Positions 17,409 to 25,822 of a stretch of 64,000 bases of DNA are shown here, piece after piece. The position numbers and the translations under genes are program-made. Source of the DNA: Stenotrophomonas maltophilia. GTDB taxonomy: Bacteria > Pseudomonadota > Gammaproteobacteria > Xanthomonadales > Xanthomonadaceae. The notes under the pieces were generated by a model, which was not told the DNA's origin, did no database searches, and worked only from the letters and a program-made list of their open reading frames with translations. The DNA lies in assembly GCF_002205165.1 (NCBI RefSeq), contig NZ_NIVS01000019.1, positions 62,001 through 126,000 of the forward strand. Reading direction: 5' to 3'. Position 1 is the first letter of the stretch. Every line of letters starts with the position of its first letter.

Positions 17409-17641
17409 GCCACTATCGCCTGATCATCCATTGCCACGACCAGCGCTGGGGCCAGTTCGACAGCGAGGGCCCACAGGCCCGTGAGCACCTCATCGCGCTG
17501 GCCGCGCGACTCCCCGACGCGGATGGTTTCCGACTGCAATGGCAGCAGGCGGTCGGCGAGCAGCGGCTGCTGCAGAGTGGTCCGGACGGACTGAAGGTGC
17601 TCAGCAGCGAACCCGTGTACCGGGATATGCCTGCGCCATGA
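17405..17641 (+). CDS. Small hypothetical protein co-translated with yggS
   Basis: 78 residues, acidic to neutral, no signal peptide or membrane segment. It starts within the yggS stop (ATGA), so it is almost certainly translated with it. Sequence begins MSHYRLIIHCHDQRWGQFD and holds several His and Trp residues. I do not recognise a family. The linkage to PLP homeostasis is positional only. Confidence 0.65.
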   Translation: MSHYRLIIHCHDQRWGQFDSEGPQAREHLIALAARLPDADGFRLQWQQAVGEQRLLQSGPDGLKVLSSEPVYRDMPAP

Positions 17642-17750
17642 ACGGCCGCACCCCGGGTTCACGTCAGCGCACCCATCGCACGCCGATGCGCCGGCCGACA
17701 CTGGATGTGCCATGCTCGCCTCCGTTGCAACCCACCTGGAGAGCGTCGCC

Positions 17751-17867
17751 ATGGCCAAAGGCCTGAACAAACAGAAAGAGCAGAAAAAGAAACCTGCCAA
17801 GACCGCCAAGGAAAAGAAGGCGGAAAAGAACGAAAAGAAGACCACCCGCGGTTTCGCGCCGGTCTGA
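17751..17867 (+). CDS. Very small lysine-rich basic protein (38 aa)
   Basis: A 38-codon reading frame with GGAG (17738-17741) before ATG 17751. The product is extremely basic: 16 of 38 residues are Lys (for example KEQKKKPAKTAKEKK) and it ends TRGFAPV. Composition differs sharply from shadow reading frames in this GC-rich DNA, because AAG/AAA codons dominate, which supports real coding. Likely nucleic-acid or ribosome associated by charge alone; function unknown. A short hairpin follows 12 bp after the stop. Confidence 0.65.
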   Translation: MAKGLNKQKEQKKKPAKTAKEKKAEKNEKKTTRGFAPV

Positions 17868-17879
17868 CCGCCGGGTCTA

Positions 17880-17896
17880 CCCGCGGATGGCGCGGG
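17880..17896. terminator. Hairpin between the Lys-rich gene and the convergent AraC gene
   Basis: CCCGCG (17880-17885) and CGCGGG (17891-17896) form a perfect 6-bp stem around GATGG, placed between two converging stops. No T tract on either side, so it is a weak call. Confidence 0.4.
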
Positions 17897-17917
17897 CATC
17901 ATGGGAGTGCGGCCACA

Positions 17918-18820
17918 CTACGGTGTCCCGCAGCTCCTCCCCTCCGCCCACCGCAGCCGCTGGGCATCGGTCGCCGGGGGCAAGCCGAACAGCCGTGAGT
18001 AGTCCCGGCTGAACTGCGAGGGGCTTTCATAGCCCACATTGAAGCCGGCCTCGGCCGCATCCAGGCCAGCACTGACCATCAGCCGCCGCGCCTCCTGCAT
18101 CCGCAGCTGTGTCCTGAACTCCAGCGGGCTCATCGCCGTGACGGCCTTGAAGTGCGCGTGGAAGCTGGAGCGGCTCATGCCTGCAATGTCGGCGATCGCC
18201 TCGATCCGGCAGGCACCGCGGAAATGCGTCCGGATCCACAGGATCGCACGGGCAATCTGTCCCTGACGGCTGTCGTTGCGCGTCATCGCCTGCAGCACGC
18301 CGCCATCGGGACCGCTCAGCAGCCGGTAGAGGATCTCGCGCAGTGCAAGCGGGGCCAGTGCCCCGACGTCTTCCGGTGAATCCAGCAAGCAGACCAGGCG
18401 CGTGGTGGCATCCAGCAGCCCGGCCGTCATCGCACTGAGCGACAGACCGGCGGCCGCCATGTCCGCTGCGGCAGGCCGTGGGTAGGCCAGCGCGAGCTCG
18501 CCCAGCACGGTCGCATCCAGATCGATCTGCAGGCTCAGATACGGCTGCGCCGCGGTCGCCTCGATCACCGAGCCCATGACCGGCAGCCCGACCGACGCCA
18601 GCAGATAGCAGGTCGGGTCGTAGTAGTAGACGCTGGTCCCCAGCATGGCGCGCTTGCGGCCCTGGGCCACGAAGCAGACGGTCGGCTCGTAGATCACCGG
18701 CATCGGCAGCGTCGGCGTGCTGCATCGGATCAGCTTCACCCCGGGCAACCGGGACTCGAAGGTGCCGTCGCGCGGGGCATGCCGGGCGATCGCATCACGG
18801 AACAGTTCGAGCGAGGACAT
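17918..18820 (-). CDS. AraC-family transcriptional regulator (AraC_N type)
   Basis: 300 residues with GGAG before ATG 18820. The N-terminal effector domain (residues ~20-170: IRCSTPTLPMPVIYEPTVCFVAQGRK, then YYYDPTCYLLASVGLPV) is the AraC_N type found beside aldo/keto reductases and dehydrogenases. The C-terminal double HTH has AIADIAGMSRSSFHAHFKAVTAMSPLEF and NVGYESPSQFSRDYSRLFGLPP. Divergent from the aldo/keto reductase operon across ~160 bp, which it probably activates. The effector is unknown. Confidence 0.88.
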   Translation of the reverse strand: MSSLELFRDAIARHAPRDGTFESRLPGVKLIRCSTPTLPMPVIYEPTVCFVAQGRKRAMLGTSVYYYDPTCYLLASVGLPVMGSVIEATAAQPYLSLQIDLDATVLGELALAYPRPAAADMAAAGLSLSAMTAGLLDATTRLVCLLDSPEDVGALAPLALREILYRLLSGPDGGVLQAMTRNDSRQGQIARAILWIRTHFRGACRIEAIADIAGMSRSSFHAHFKAVTAMSPLEFRTQLRMQEARRLMVSAGLDAAEAGFNVGYESPSQFSRDYSRLFGLPPATDAQRLRWAEGRSCGTP

Positions 18821-18979
18821 GCCGTGGTCTCCGGACGCGCATCTGCGCGATCCGCATCTTCCCTCGCCTTCGGACGATCGTGCAAGCATTGCGGAGGACG
18901 GTGCTACCCGGCGCAGGCGCCGGGGCCGAACACTGGGCGCCCACGCAGGCACGGCCTGCCCCTCCCGGAGAACGACCGC

Positions 18980-20056
18980 ATGACCTCCCCCACCTCGCTC
19001 GATCACTACCGCCTGCTGGGCCGTTCCGGCCTGCGCGTCTCGCCCCTGTCGCTGGGCACGATGACCTTCGGCGCCGACTGGGGCTGGGGCGCGGATGACG
19101 CCGAGGCACGGCGCATCTTCGATGCCTACGTCGACCGCGGCGGAAACTTCATCGATACCTCGGTCAACTACACCAACGGCGCATCCGAACGCATCCTCGG
19201 CCGCTTCGCCAAGGCCCAGCGCGACCGCCTCGTGCTGGCCACCAAGTTCACGATGGCGCGCGATGCCACCAACATCAATTCCGGCGGCAACCACCGCTAC
19301 AACCTGGTGCGCTCGGTGGAAGCCAGCCTGCGCCAGCTCGATACCGACCGCATCGACCTGCTGTACGTGCACGCCTGGGACTTCACCACCCGTCCGGACG
19401 AAGTGATGCGCGCCCTGGATGATCTCGTCCGCGCGGGCAAGGTGCAGTATCTGGGCATCTGCAACACCCCGGCCTGGCGCGTGGCCGAACTGCAGACGCT
19501 GGCCGATCTGCGCGGTTGGTCGCCGTTGATCGCGCTGCAGATCGAGTACAGCCTGGTCGAGCGCACGGTGGAGCACGAACTGCTGCCGATGGCCCGCGCC
19601 ATGGGGCTGGGCGTGCTGCCCTGGTCGCCACTGGGCGGCGGCATCCTGACCGGCAAGTACACCCGTGCCGATCTCTCCGATGAGAACAGCGCGGACGTGG
19701 CGAGCAGTCGCAAGGGCGTGATCGCGTCGATCGGCCATCTCAACGAACGCTCGCTGGCGATCGCCGCCGTGGTGGGCGAGGTGGCCGAGGAGCTGGGCGT
19801 GACGCGCGCACAGGTAGCCCTTGCCTGGACGCTGGTCAATCCGGCCGTGGTCTCGCCGATCATCGGCGCCCGCACCGTCGCGCAGGCCGAAGACAACCTC
19901 GGCGCGCTGGAGATCGTCTTCAGCGCCGCGCATCTGGCCCGGCTGGATGAGGCCAGTGCACCCGCGCCGATCTTCCCCGCCCGCTTCATCGATCGGCCGA
20001 TGGCGCAGCAGCTGATCTTCGGCACCTCCGCGCTCCGCGGGGAGGTCCGCCGATGA
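18980..20056 (+). CDS. Aldo/keto reductase
   Basis: 358-residue NADPH-dependent oxidoreductase with a TIM barrel. Catalytic tetrad visible as Asp59 and Tyr64 (FIDTSVNYTNG), Lys in VLATKFTM and His in LLYVHAWD. Cofactor phosphate region: PIIGARTVAQAEDNLGA. GGAG precedes ATG 18980. The stop overlaps the start of the SnoaL-like gene (ATGA), so the two are coupled. Typical substrates are aldehydes and ketones; the physiological one is not evident. Confidence 0.9.
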   Translation: MTSPTSLDHYRLLGRSGLRVSPLSLGTMTFGADWGWGADDAEARRIFDAYVDRGGNFIDTSVNYTNGASERILGRFAKAQRDRLVLATKFTMARDATNINSGGNHRYNLVRSVEASLRQLDTDRIDLLYVHAWDFTTRPDEVMRALDDLVRAGKVQYLGICNTPAWRVAELQTLADLRGWSPLIALQIEYSLVERTVEHELLPMARAMGLGVLPWSPLGGGILTGKYTRADLSDENSADVASSRKGVIASIGHLNERSLAIAAVVGEVAEELGVTRAQVALAWTLVNPAVVSPIIGARTVAQAEDNLGALEIVFSAAHLARLDEASAPAPIFPARFIDRPMAQQLIFGTSALRGEVRR

Positions 20057-20586
20057 GCCGGCTGCCGCTACGCTGCGTGGTGTCCGTCGCGCTCGCTACG
20101 GCGGCGCTGGTCGCTGCGCCCATCGCCCGGAGCGCGGAGGCTGCGGAGGCCGCGGAGACCACGGTGCAAAACGCCGCGCACAACAAGCGTCTGGTCACCG
20201 ATGCGTTCAATCGATGGGCAGCAGGCGGCTCGGACTTCTTCAACGAGATGCTCGCGCCGGACGTGGTGTGGACGATCGCCGGCTCCAGCCCGTCGGCAGG
20301 CACCTACCGCGGACGCGAGCCGTTCATCGCCCGCGCCGTCCTGCCTTTCGTCAGTCGGCTGCGCACGCCGGTGCGGCCTTCGGCCACACGGATCTGGGCG
20401 GACGGCGAGCATGTGATCATCCACTGGAGCGGCAACGCGGTAGCCCTGGACGGCAAGCCGTATCACAACGACTACGTCTGGATCTTCCGCATGCGCGATG
20501 ACAGGGCGGTCGAGGTACACGCCTTCCTCGACCTGGTGCCTTACGAGGATGTCCTCCGCCGGATCCCCGGCAAGGAGGCAGCATGA
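20053..20586 (+). CDS. Secreted SnoaL/NTF2-like protein
   Basis: 177 residues with a signal peptide (cleavage near residue 28, after ARSAEA). The mature domain is an NTF2-like cone: NKRLVTDAFNRWAAGGSDFFNEMLAPDVVWTIAG, then GREPFIARAVLPF, ending in strands (HNDYVWIFRMRDDRAVEVHAFLDL). This matches SnoaL-type small-molecule-binding proteins. Translationally coupled to the aldo/keto reductase and so probably under the same AraC regulator. Export is notable, since most SnoaL proteins are cytoplasmic. Confidence 0.78.
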   Translation: MSRLPLRCVVSVALATAALVAAPIARSAEAAEAAETTVQNAAHNKRLVTDAFNRWAAGGSDFFNEMLAPDVVWTIAGSSPSAGTYRGREPFIARAVLPFVSRLRTPVRPSATRIWADGEHVIIHWSGNAVALDGKPYHNDYVWIFRMRDDRAVEVHAFLDLVPYEDVLRRIPGKEAA

Positions 20587-20647
20587 AGCCTGCGCACCTT
20601 TGCCGGTATGCCGGTCACCTGCGATGGCCGCCGTGGGCATTCCCACC

Positions 20648-21634
20648 TCAGGCGTTGACGTCGACCACGGTGCGGCCCTGCACCCGCCCCTGCAGCACCT
20701 GGCCGGCCAGCGCCGGCACCTCGGCCAGACCGATCATCTGCGTAGTGCGGGCCAGCTTGCCCAGATCCAGATCGGCCGCCAGGCGCGTCCAGGCCTGTTC
20801 GCGCGCGGCGTAAGGCGCGTTGACCGAATCGATGCCGGCCAGGGTCACGTTGCGCAGGATGAAGGGCAGCACCGAGCCCGGCAGATCCGCGCCCTGCGCC
20901 AAGCCGAAGGCAGCGACCACACCGCGATAGCGGGTCTGCGCCAGCACGTTGGCGAGCGTATGGCTGCCGACCGCGTCGATCGCACCGGCCCAGCGTTCCT
21001 TTGCGATCGGCGCACCCGGCTCGGACAGCGTGGCGCGGTCAAGAATCTCGGCGGCGCCCAGTTCCTTGAGGTAGGCGGACTCCTCCAGCCGGCCGGTCGA
21101 TGCCACTACCCGATAGCCGAGCGTGGACAGCAGCGCGATGGCGATGGAGCCGGCACCGCCGTTGGCGCCGGTGACCAGGATATCGCCCTGATCAGGGCTC
21201 ACCCCGCCATGCTCCAGCGCCAGCACCGACAGCATCGCGGTGTAGCCGGCGGTGCCGATCGCCATCGCATCGCGGCTGGTGAACGGCTCGGGGATCTTCA
21301 CCAGCCACTCGCCGGGCACGCGCGCTTTCTGCGCATAGCCGCCGTGGTGGGTCTGGCTCAACCCCCAGCCGTTGACCAGCACGCGGTCACCCGGCGCGTA
21401 GCCGGGATGGCTGGAGGTCTCGACCACACCGGCCAGATCGATGCCGGGAATCAGCGGGAAGGTCCGGATCACCGGCGAGCGGCCGCTCAGCGCGAGGGCG
21501 TCCTTGTAGTTCACCGTGGAGTACTCCACGGCAACGGTGACATCGCCGGGCATCAGATCCTGCTCGGTCAGCGGGACGACACCGGCGGTGATGGCATCGC
21601 CGGTCTTGGTCGCAAGGAGGGCGTTGAAGGACAT
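20648..21634 (-). CDS. acuI: MDR-family zinc-independent oxidoreductase, acrylyl-CoA reductase type
   Basis: 328-residue medium-chain reductase of the YhdH/AcuI group, which reduces acryloyl-CoA to propionyl-CoA with NADPH. Blocks seen: VEYSTVNYKDALALSG, FPLIPGIDLAGVV, GWGLSQTHHGGYAQ, the NADPH loop VTGANGGAGSIAIALL and PFILRNVTLAGIDSV. Length matches the family (~324). It lacks the structural zinc cysteines, as expected. It follows the TetR gene on the same strand with an 86-bp gap and may share its transcript. The true substrate here could be another enone. Confidence 0.88.
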   Translation of the reverse strand: MSFNALLATKTGDAITAGVVPLTEQDLMPGDVTVAVEYSTVNYKDALALSGRSPVIRTFPLIPGIDLAGVVETSSHPGYAPGDRVLVNGWGLSQTHHGGYAQKARVPGEWLVKIPEPFTSRDAMAIGTAGYTAMLSVLALEHGGVSPDQGDILVTGANGGAGSIAIALLSTLGYRVVASTGRLEESAYLKELGAAEILDRATLSEPGAPIAKERWAGAIDAVGSHTLANVLAQTRYRGVVAAFGLAQGADLPGSVLPFILRNVTLAGIDSVNAPYAAREQAWTRLAADLDLGKLARTTQMIGLAEVPALAGQVLQGRVQGRTVVDVNA

Positions 21635-21720
21635 GGGATCTCCGGTTGCTGTGCATGAGGGACAGTGCAGACCGGACCAGTGTGCGCACCTTGCCGTACC
21701 GTGGCGTTAAATCGCTGCGC

Positions 21721-22365
21721 TCATTCCGCCAGCACGGTGGCGATGGCGTCCGCCAGCAGCGCCCGCACCGTGGCTTCGGCCAGATCCGGATCGCGCACCG
21801 CGCGCATCGCCAGGCCCTCCACCAGCAGACGCATCAACAACGTGCGTCGCTCCACATCGGCCGCCACCGGCGTGCGCCCGTGCGCGATGTCGTGCTGCCG
21901 CAGCCAGCCGGCGATGGCCGCGCTGGTCTGCCGGTCGTGCCGTCTCAACACCTCGGCCACGACCGGATCCCGATGCGCTTCGGCCGTGATCTCCGCGTAG
22001 AGCGCGACGTTGGCGATGGCATTGCCCCGGGTTTCCAGCGTCTCGCCGCGTGCCCACAGCCGGTAGCAGCGCAACAGGCCCTCGACCAGATCGGATGCGG
22101 CCGGCATGTGCCCGATCGCCTCCTCGTCGTGCGCGAGCTGCCGCTCGATCAGCGCCAGGACCAGGGCGCGCTTGTTGTCGAAGTAGCGATACATCAACCC
22201 TTGGCTGATCTCCGCCTCCGCAGCGATGTCGCTGATGGAGCCGGCATGGAACCCACGGGCGATGAAGCAGCGCTGCGCGGCGTCCAGGATGCGCTGCCGC
22301 TGTGCCTCTGCGCGGGTGGCGGCGGCGGCGTCCGCGGGGGCGGCGGAAAGGGGATTAAGCGTCAT
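21721..22365 (-). CDS. TetR-family transcriptional regulator
   Basis: 214 residues. N-terminal TetR HTH (residues ~18-65: RILDAAQRCFIARGFHAGSISDIAAEAEISQGLMYRYFDNK), followed by a helical ligand-binding domain. ATG 22365 is preferred over farther upstream ones that overlap the divergent operator. A 7-bp palindrome lies midway between this gene and a TonB receptor, so it likely represses both directions and possibly acuI downstream. Ligand unknown. Confidence 0.88.
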   Translation of the reverse strand: MTLNPLSAAPADAAAATRAEAQRQRILDAAQRCFIARGFHAGSISDIAAEAEISQGLMYRYFDNKRALVLALIERQLAHDEEAIGHMPAASDLVEGLLRCYRLWARGETLETRGNAIANVALYAEITAEAHRDPVVAEVLRRHDRQTSAAIAGWLRQHDIAHGRTPVAADVERRTLLMRLLVEGLAMRAVRDPDLAEATVRALLADAIATVLAE

Positions 22366-22418
22366 TGCTCGTCGTAGATGGCATCCAGTTGAGGACCGAT
22401 GGTACGCCATGGGCGTAG

Positions 22419-22436
22419 TGAATGAACGGTCATTCA
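22419..22436. promoter_or_regulatory. TetR operator palindrome
   Basis: TGAATGA (22419-22425) and TCATTCA (22430-22436) form a perfect 7-bp inverted repeat with a 4-bp spacer, ~54 bp from both the TetR start and the TonB receptor start. Size and position fit a TetR dimer site controlling both genes. Confidence 0.72.
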
Positions 22437-22491
22437 TCTGTCATTTTGCACGCACAGACTGCGCCGGCCCCTCCTCCCGTGAACGACTCCG

Positions 22492-24774
22492 ATGCGCCAC
22501 GCCCAGCTGCACCGTCACCTGTTAGCCCTTGCCATCGCCACCGCGCTGCCCGGCCTCGCCCTGGCCAACGACGCGGAGACCTCCGCTACCGCCGATATCG
22601 CTGCACGGGATGTGGTCGCCCTGGATCAGGTCGTCGTCACCGCCCAGAAACGTGCCACCAACCTGCAGGAGACCCCGATCTCGGTCTCCGTGGTGGATGC
22701 CGAAGCATTGAAGGACCGCAGCGCGATCTCGATCGGCAGCCTGTCCGATGGCTCGATCCCGTCGCTGCGGGTCACGCCGTTCGCCACGCGCAGTTCCGCG
22801 CTGAACATCGGCATCCGCGGCATCGGCGCCTCCGGCGACGCCAACCAGCCCGCACGCGATGCGGGCGTCGGCGTGTATGTCGATGGCGTCTTCATGGGCC
22901 GCGCGCAGGGCCTGGGCAGCATGTTGTATGACGTGGAGCGCATCGAGGTGTTGAAGGGGCCGCAGGGCACCCTGTTCGGCCGCAACACCGAAGGCGGCGC
23001 GATCAGCATCGTCACCAGACCGCCCACCGGCGAGTTCGGCGGCAGCGTCAGTGCCGGCGTCTCCAACTACAGCGGCTACACCACCGGCCTGCATCTGGAT
23101 CTGCCGAAGGTGGGCGATGTGAGCGTCAAGATCGATGCGGTGCAGGCCAAGCGGGGTGGCACCACCGACAACCCGATGCGCGGCGAACGCGACTTCAACA
23201 GCTACGACAAACGTGGCGCGCGCTTGAGTGCACTGTGGCAGCCCAGCGACGACTTCTCCGCGCTGTATGCCTTCGACACCTCCTTTGATGCCACCACCCC
23301 ATACCACACGCAGTTGCTGGTGCCGGGCCCCTACGTGAGCCCGCTGCAGCAAGCCGGGGCCAGCGAGGATCGGCGCGGTTCCGCCATTCTGGGCAGCCCG
23401 CAGGAAGACAACATCGGCCGCACCAGTGGCCATCTGCTCAACCTCGGCTGGACGCTCAGCGAACACTTGGAACTGAAGTCGATCAGTTCCTACCGCGAAC
23501 TGACCCAAGGCCAGTTCGACATGGGTCTGGTCGACGCGATTTCCGCCTATGGCGGTCCCAGCACGCCGTTCGGCCGCTACAGCCTGGCCCAGGTGTACCA
23601 GCACCAGTACAGCCAGGAATTCCAGCTGATCGGCACCACTTCGCAGGTGCAGTTCCTCGCAGGCGCCTTCTACTATCACGAAACCGCCGGCGACAACGCG
23701 CAGACCCCCAACATGCTGCTGTGGGGCCCGGGCGGCAACAGCTATACGCTCAACCCGGCGACCAACCCGTTGAACCTGGGCAACGTGCGCATCGACCGCG
23801 CCAGCAAGGCCTGGACGGACAGCCTGGGCATCTTCGGCCAGGCCACCTGGACACCGGCTTCGCTTGAGCGCCTGCACCTGACCGCCGGTGGCCGCTACAC
23901 GCGCGATGACAAGAAGGGCAGCCTGTACATCGTCAACGGCCTGGCAACCGACCTTGCCTTCGACGATGCGTGGGGACGCTTCGACCCGATGGTGAACATC
24001 GCCTACGACGTGGGCGACAACGCGATGGTGTATGCCAAGTACAGCACCGGCTTCAAGGCGGGCGGCGCCAACTCGCGCTCCACCACGTATACCGCCTTCG
24101 CGCCGGAAGAAGTGACTGCGATCGAGCTCGGCTTCAAGTCGCAGTTCTGGGACAACCGCGCACGCCTGAACCTGGCCCTGTTCGATTCGAAGATCGAACA
24201 CAAGCAGATGGATTTCTCGCTGCCGTTCGACCCCAACAGCGGCGAAACCCGCACCACCATGGTCACCACCAACGCACTGAGCAACGGGACCTCGCGCGGT
24301 GCGGAGCTCGAATTCAACGTGATGCCGGTGGACAACCTGACCGTGGGCCTGAACTACGCCTACACCCGCATCGATGCGCAGAGCGCGGTCGATCCGTTCG
24401 GCGCTGGTGTCCAGGTCACGGTGCAGCCGCTGCTGGCGCCCAAGAACGCCGGCAGCGTGTCGCTGGACTACCTGCTGCCGTTCGCCAACTTCTCCGCGCT
24501 CAAGTTCCATCTGGATGGCAACTGGTCCGACGGTTACTACACCAGCGAATACGACCAGATGCTCACCGACCGCTCCTTCATCGTGAACGCCCGCGTCGCG
24601 CTGATCGACGTCCCCCTCAACAGCACCGGCTCGACCTTGGCCGTCTCGCTGTGGGCGCGCAACCTGCTCGACGAAGAACACCTGTTCTACAAACTCAACA
24701 ACGCCTCACTTGGCCAGAGCGGCATCTTCAACGACCCGCGCACCTACGGCCTGGACGTCACCGTCACCTTCTGA
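22492..24774 (+). CDS. TonB-dependent outer-membrane receptor
   Basis: 760 residues. Signal peptide to about residue 25 (ALPGLALA). A TonB box region (DQVVVTAQKR) is followed by the plug domain (LQETPISVSVVDAEALKDRS; IEVLKGPQGTLFGRNTEGG) and a beta-barrel ending in an aromatic residue (DVTVTF). The Q-K-R-x-T-N-L-Q-E-T-P opening is the style of sphingomonad/xanthomonad receptors for plant or organic nutrients rather than siderophores. The phosphatase gene follows 16 bp later. TetR control is indicated by the upstream palindrome. Confidence 0.92.
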   Translation: MRHAQLHRHLLALAIATALPGLALANDAETSATADIAARDVVALDQVVVTAQKRATNLQETPISVSVVDAEALKDRSAISIGSLSDGSIPSLRVTPFATRSSALNIGIRGIGASGDANQPARDAGVGVYVDGVFMGRAQGLGSMLYDVERIEVLKGPQGTLFGRNTEGGAISIVTRPPTGEFGGSVSAGVSNYSGYTTGLHLDLPKVGDVSVKIDAVQAKRGGTTDNPMRGERDFNSYDKRGARLSALWQPSDDFSALYAFDTSFDATTPYHTQLLVPGPYVSPLQQAGASEDRRGSAILGSPQEDNIGRTSGHLLNLGWTLSEHLELKSISSYRELTQGQFDMGLVDAISAYGGPSTPFGRYSLAQVYQHQYSQEFQLIGTTSQVQFLAGAFYYHETAGDNAQTPNMLLWGPGGNSYTLNPATNPLNLGNVRIDRASKAWTDSLGIFGQATWTPASLERLHLTAGGRYTRDDKKGSLYIVNGLATDLAFDDAWGRFDPMVNIAYDVGDNAMVYAKYSTGFKAGGANSRSTTYTAFAPEEVTAIELGFKSQFWDNRARLNLALFDSKIEHKQMDFSLPFDPNSGETRTTMVTTNALSNGTSRGAELEFNVMPVDNLTVGLNYAYTRIDAQSAVDPFGAGVQVTVQPLLAPKNAGSVSLDYLLPFANFSALKFHLDGNWSDGYYTSEYDQMLTDRSFIVNARVALIDVPLNSTGSTLAVSLWARNLLDEEHLFYKLNNASLGQSGIFNDPRTYGLDVTVTF

Positions 24775-24790
24775 TCGCCTGGAGATCCCG

Positions 24791-25705
24791 ATGAACCTTC
24801 GATGCAACCACCTTGCCCTTGCCATTGCCCTCAGCCTGCCGATGCTCGCTGGCGCGGGCATCGCACTGGCCCGCGCACCCGTCGCCGACACGGCAGCCGC
24901 CGCGCCTGCGGCCGCGCGTACCACCAACGTGCAGCCGGTCGCCGCCGATGCACAACGCCTGATGCCGCTGCAGGGTGCATGGAACACGCGCACCTTTGCC
25001 GGCCTGCAGGGCAGCCATGGCCCGATCCCGGCCAGCGCGTTCGTGCGCACCTCGGACCTGGGCCGTCTGACGGCCGCCGATCGCGACGCACTGGCTGCCG
25101 CCGGCGTCACGCTGGATATCGACCTGCGCACCGCCGATGAGCAGGCGCAGTCGCCGGACCTGCTGGCCGACGATGCCCGCTTCGCCTACCAGCGCACCTC
25201 GCTGATGGGCACCGAGAGGATGGACCTGCAGAAAATGATGACCACCTTCCCGGATTCGCTGGGTGCGGCCTATGTGCAGTGGCTGGATCACAGCCAGCCG
25301 CAGTTCAAGCAGGTCTTCCAGCGCATCGCCGCCGAGCGCGACGGCACCGTGCTGTTCCACTGCACCGCCGGCAAGGACCGCACCGGCATCATCGCCGGGC
25401 TGCTGCTGGATCTGGCCGGCGTGTCGCGCGCGGACATCGTGCACAACTACGCGATCTCCGCCCATTACCTGGAAGGCCAGCCCAAGGACAGCGCGATGAA
25501 CGCGCAGATCATGGAACTGATCAAGCAGAACCCAGAGATCGGCAGGAAAATGGCCGGCATGTCCGGCACCGCGCCGGAGAACATGGAGCTGTTTCTCACC
25601 GCGCTGCATCAGCAGTACGGCGGTGCCGAGGGCTACCTGAAATCCATCGGCGTCAGCGAGGCGGAGATCGATCAGCTGAAGCTGCGGTTGGGTCAGGCGG
25701 GCTGA
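24791..25705 (+). CDS. Secreted tyrosine-protein phosphatase (Y_phosphatase3 type)
   Basis: 304 residues, GGAG before ATG 24791, signal peptide of ~28 residues. The dual-specificity-like P-loop is HCTAGKDRTG with nucleophile Cys191 and Arg197. The general acid is probably an Asp in the preceding loop. N-terminal family block: AFVRTSDLGRLTAADRDAL...DIDLRTADE. C-terminal helices include GGAEGYLKSIGVSEAEIDQL. This group covers protein-tyrosine, phosphoinositide and inositol-phosphate phosphatases. Being periplasmic and in an operon with a TonB receptor, it may strip phosphate from an imported compound; this is inference. Confidence 0.9.
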   Translation: MNLRCNHLALAIALSLPMLAGAGIALARAPVADTAAAAPAAARTTNVQPVAADAQRLMPLQGAWNTRTFAGLQGSHGPIPASAFVRTSDLGRLTAADRDALAAAGVTLDIDLRTADEQAQSPDLLADDARFAYQRTSLMGTERMDLQKMMTTFPDSLGAAYVQWLDHSQPQFKQVFQRIAAERDGTVLFHCTAGKDRTGIIAGLLLDLAGVSRADIVHNYAISAHYLEGQPKDSAMNAQIMELIKQNPEIGRKMAGMSGTAPENMELFLTALHQQYGGAEGYLKSIGVSEAEIDQLKLRLGQAG

Positions 25706-25719
25706 TCGCAATGCATGAC

Positions 25720-25748
25720 GCAGGCGCCGGGGGATGCCCGGCGCCTGC
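25720..25748 (+). terminator. Strong hairpin after the phosphatase gene
   Basis: GCAGGCGCCGGG (25720-25731) pairs perfectly with CCCGGCGCCTGC (25737-25748) around a 5-base loop, 15 bp after the phosphatase stop. Twelve GC-rich pairs make it very stable; no T run follows. It may also protect the convergent gene at 25823. Confidence 0.6.
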
Positions 25749-25822
25749 TCGATCCGAGGTGAGCCAGCAGCTCTCGATCCCGGACGAGCACGCGGCGCTG
25801 CGTGGGCATGAGCGATGACGGC

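Noticed and set aside
18795-19109. Possible extra gene in the AraC/aldo-keto reductase intergenic region
   Set aside because: All frames there are Arg/Pro/Gly-rich shadows; the region is a normal divergent promoter of ~160 bp.
20633-20646. GTGGG-CATT-CCCAC hairpin between convergent SnoaL-like and acuI genes
   Set aside because: A 5-bp stem without T tract is too weak to call a terminator.
20583-20813. Short frame starting in the stop of the SnoaL-like gene
   Set aside because: It overlaps the end of the acuI-like gene on the opposite strand and shows Arg/Pro/Cys-rich shadow composition.
22522-24681. 719-codon minus-strand frame opposite the TonB receptor
   Set aside because: Composition shadow of the receptor; no ribosome site and no domain.
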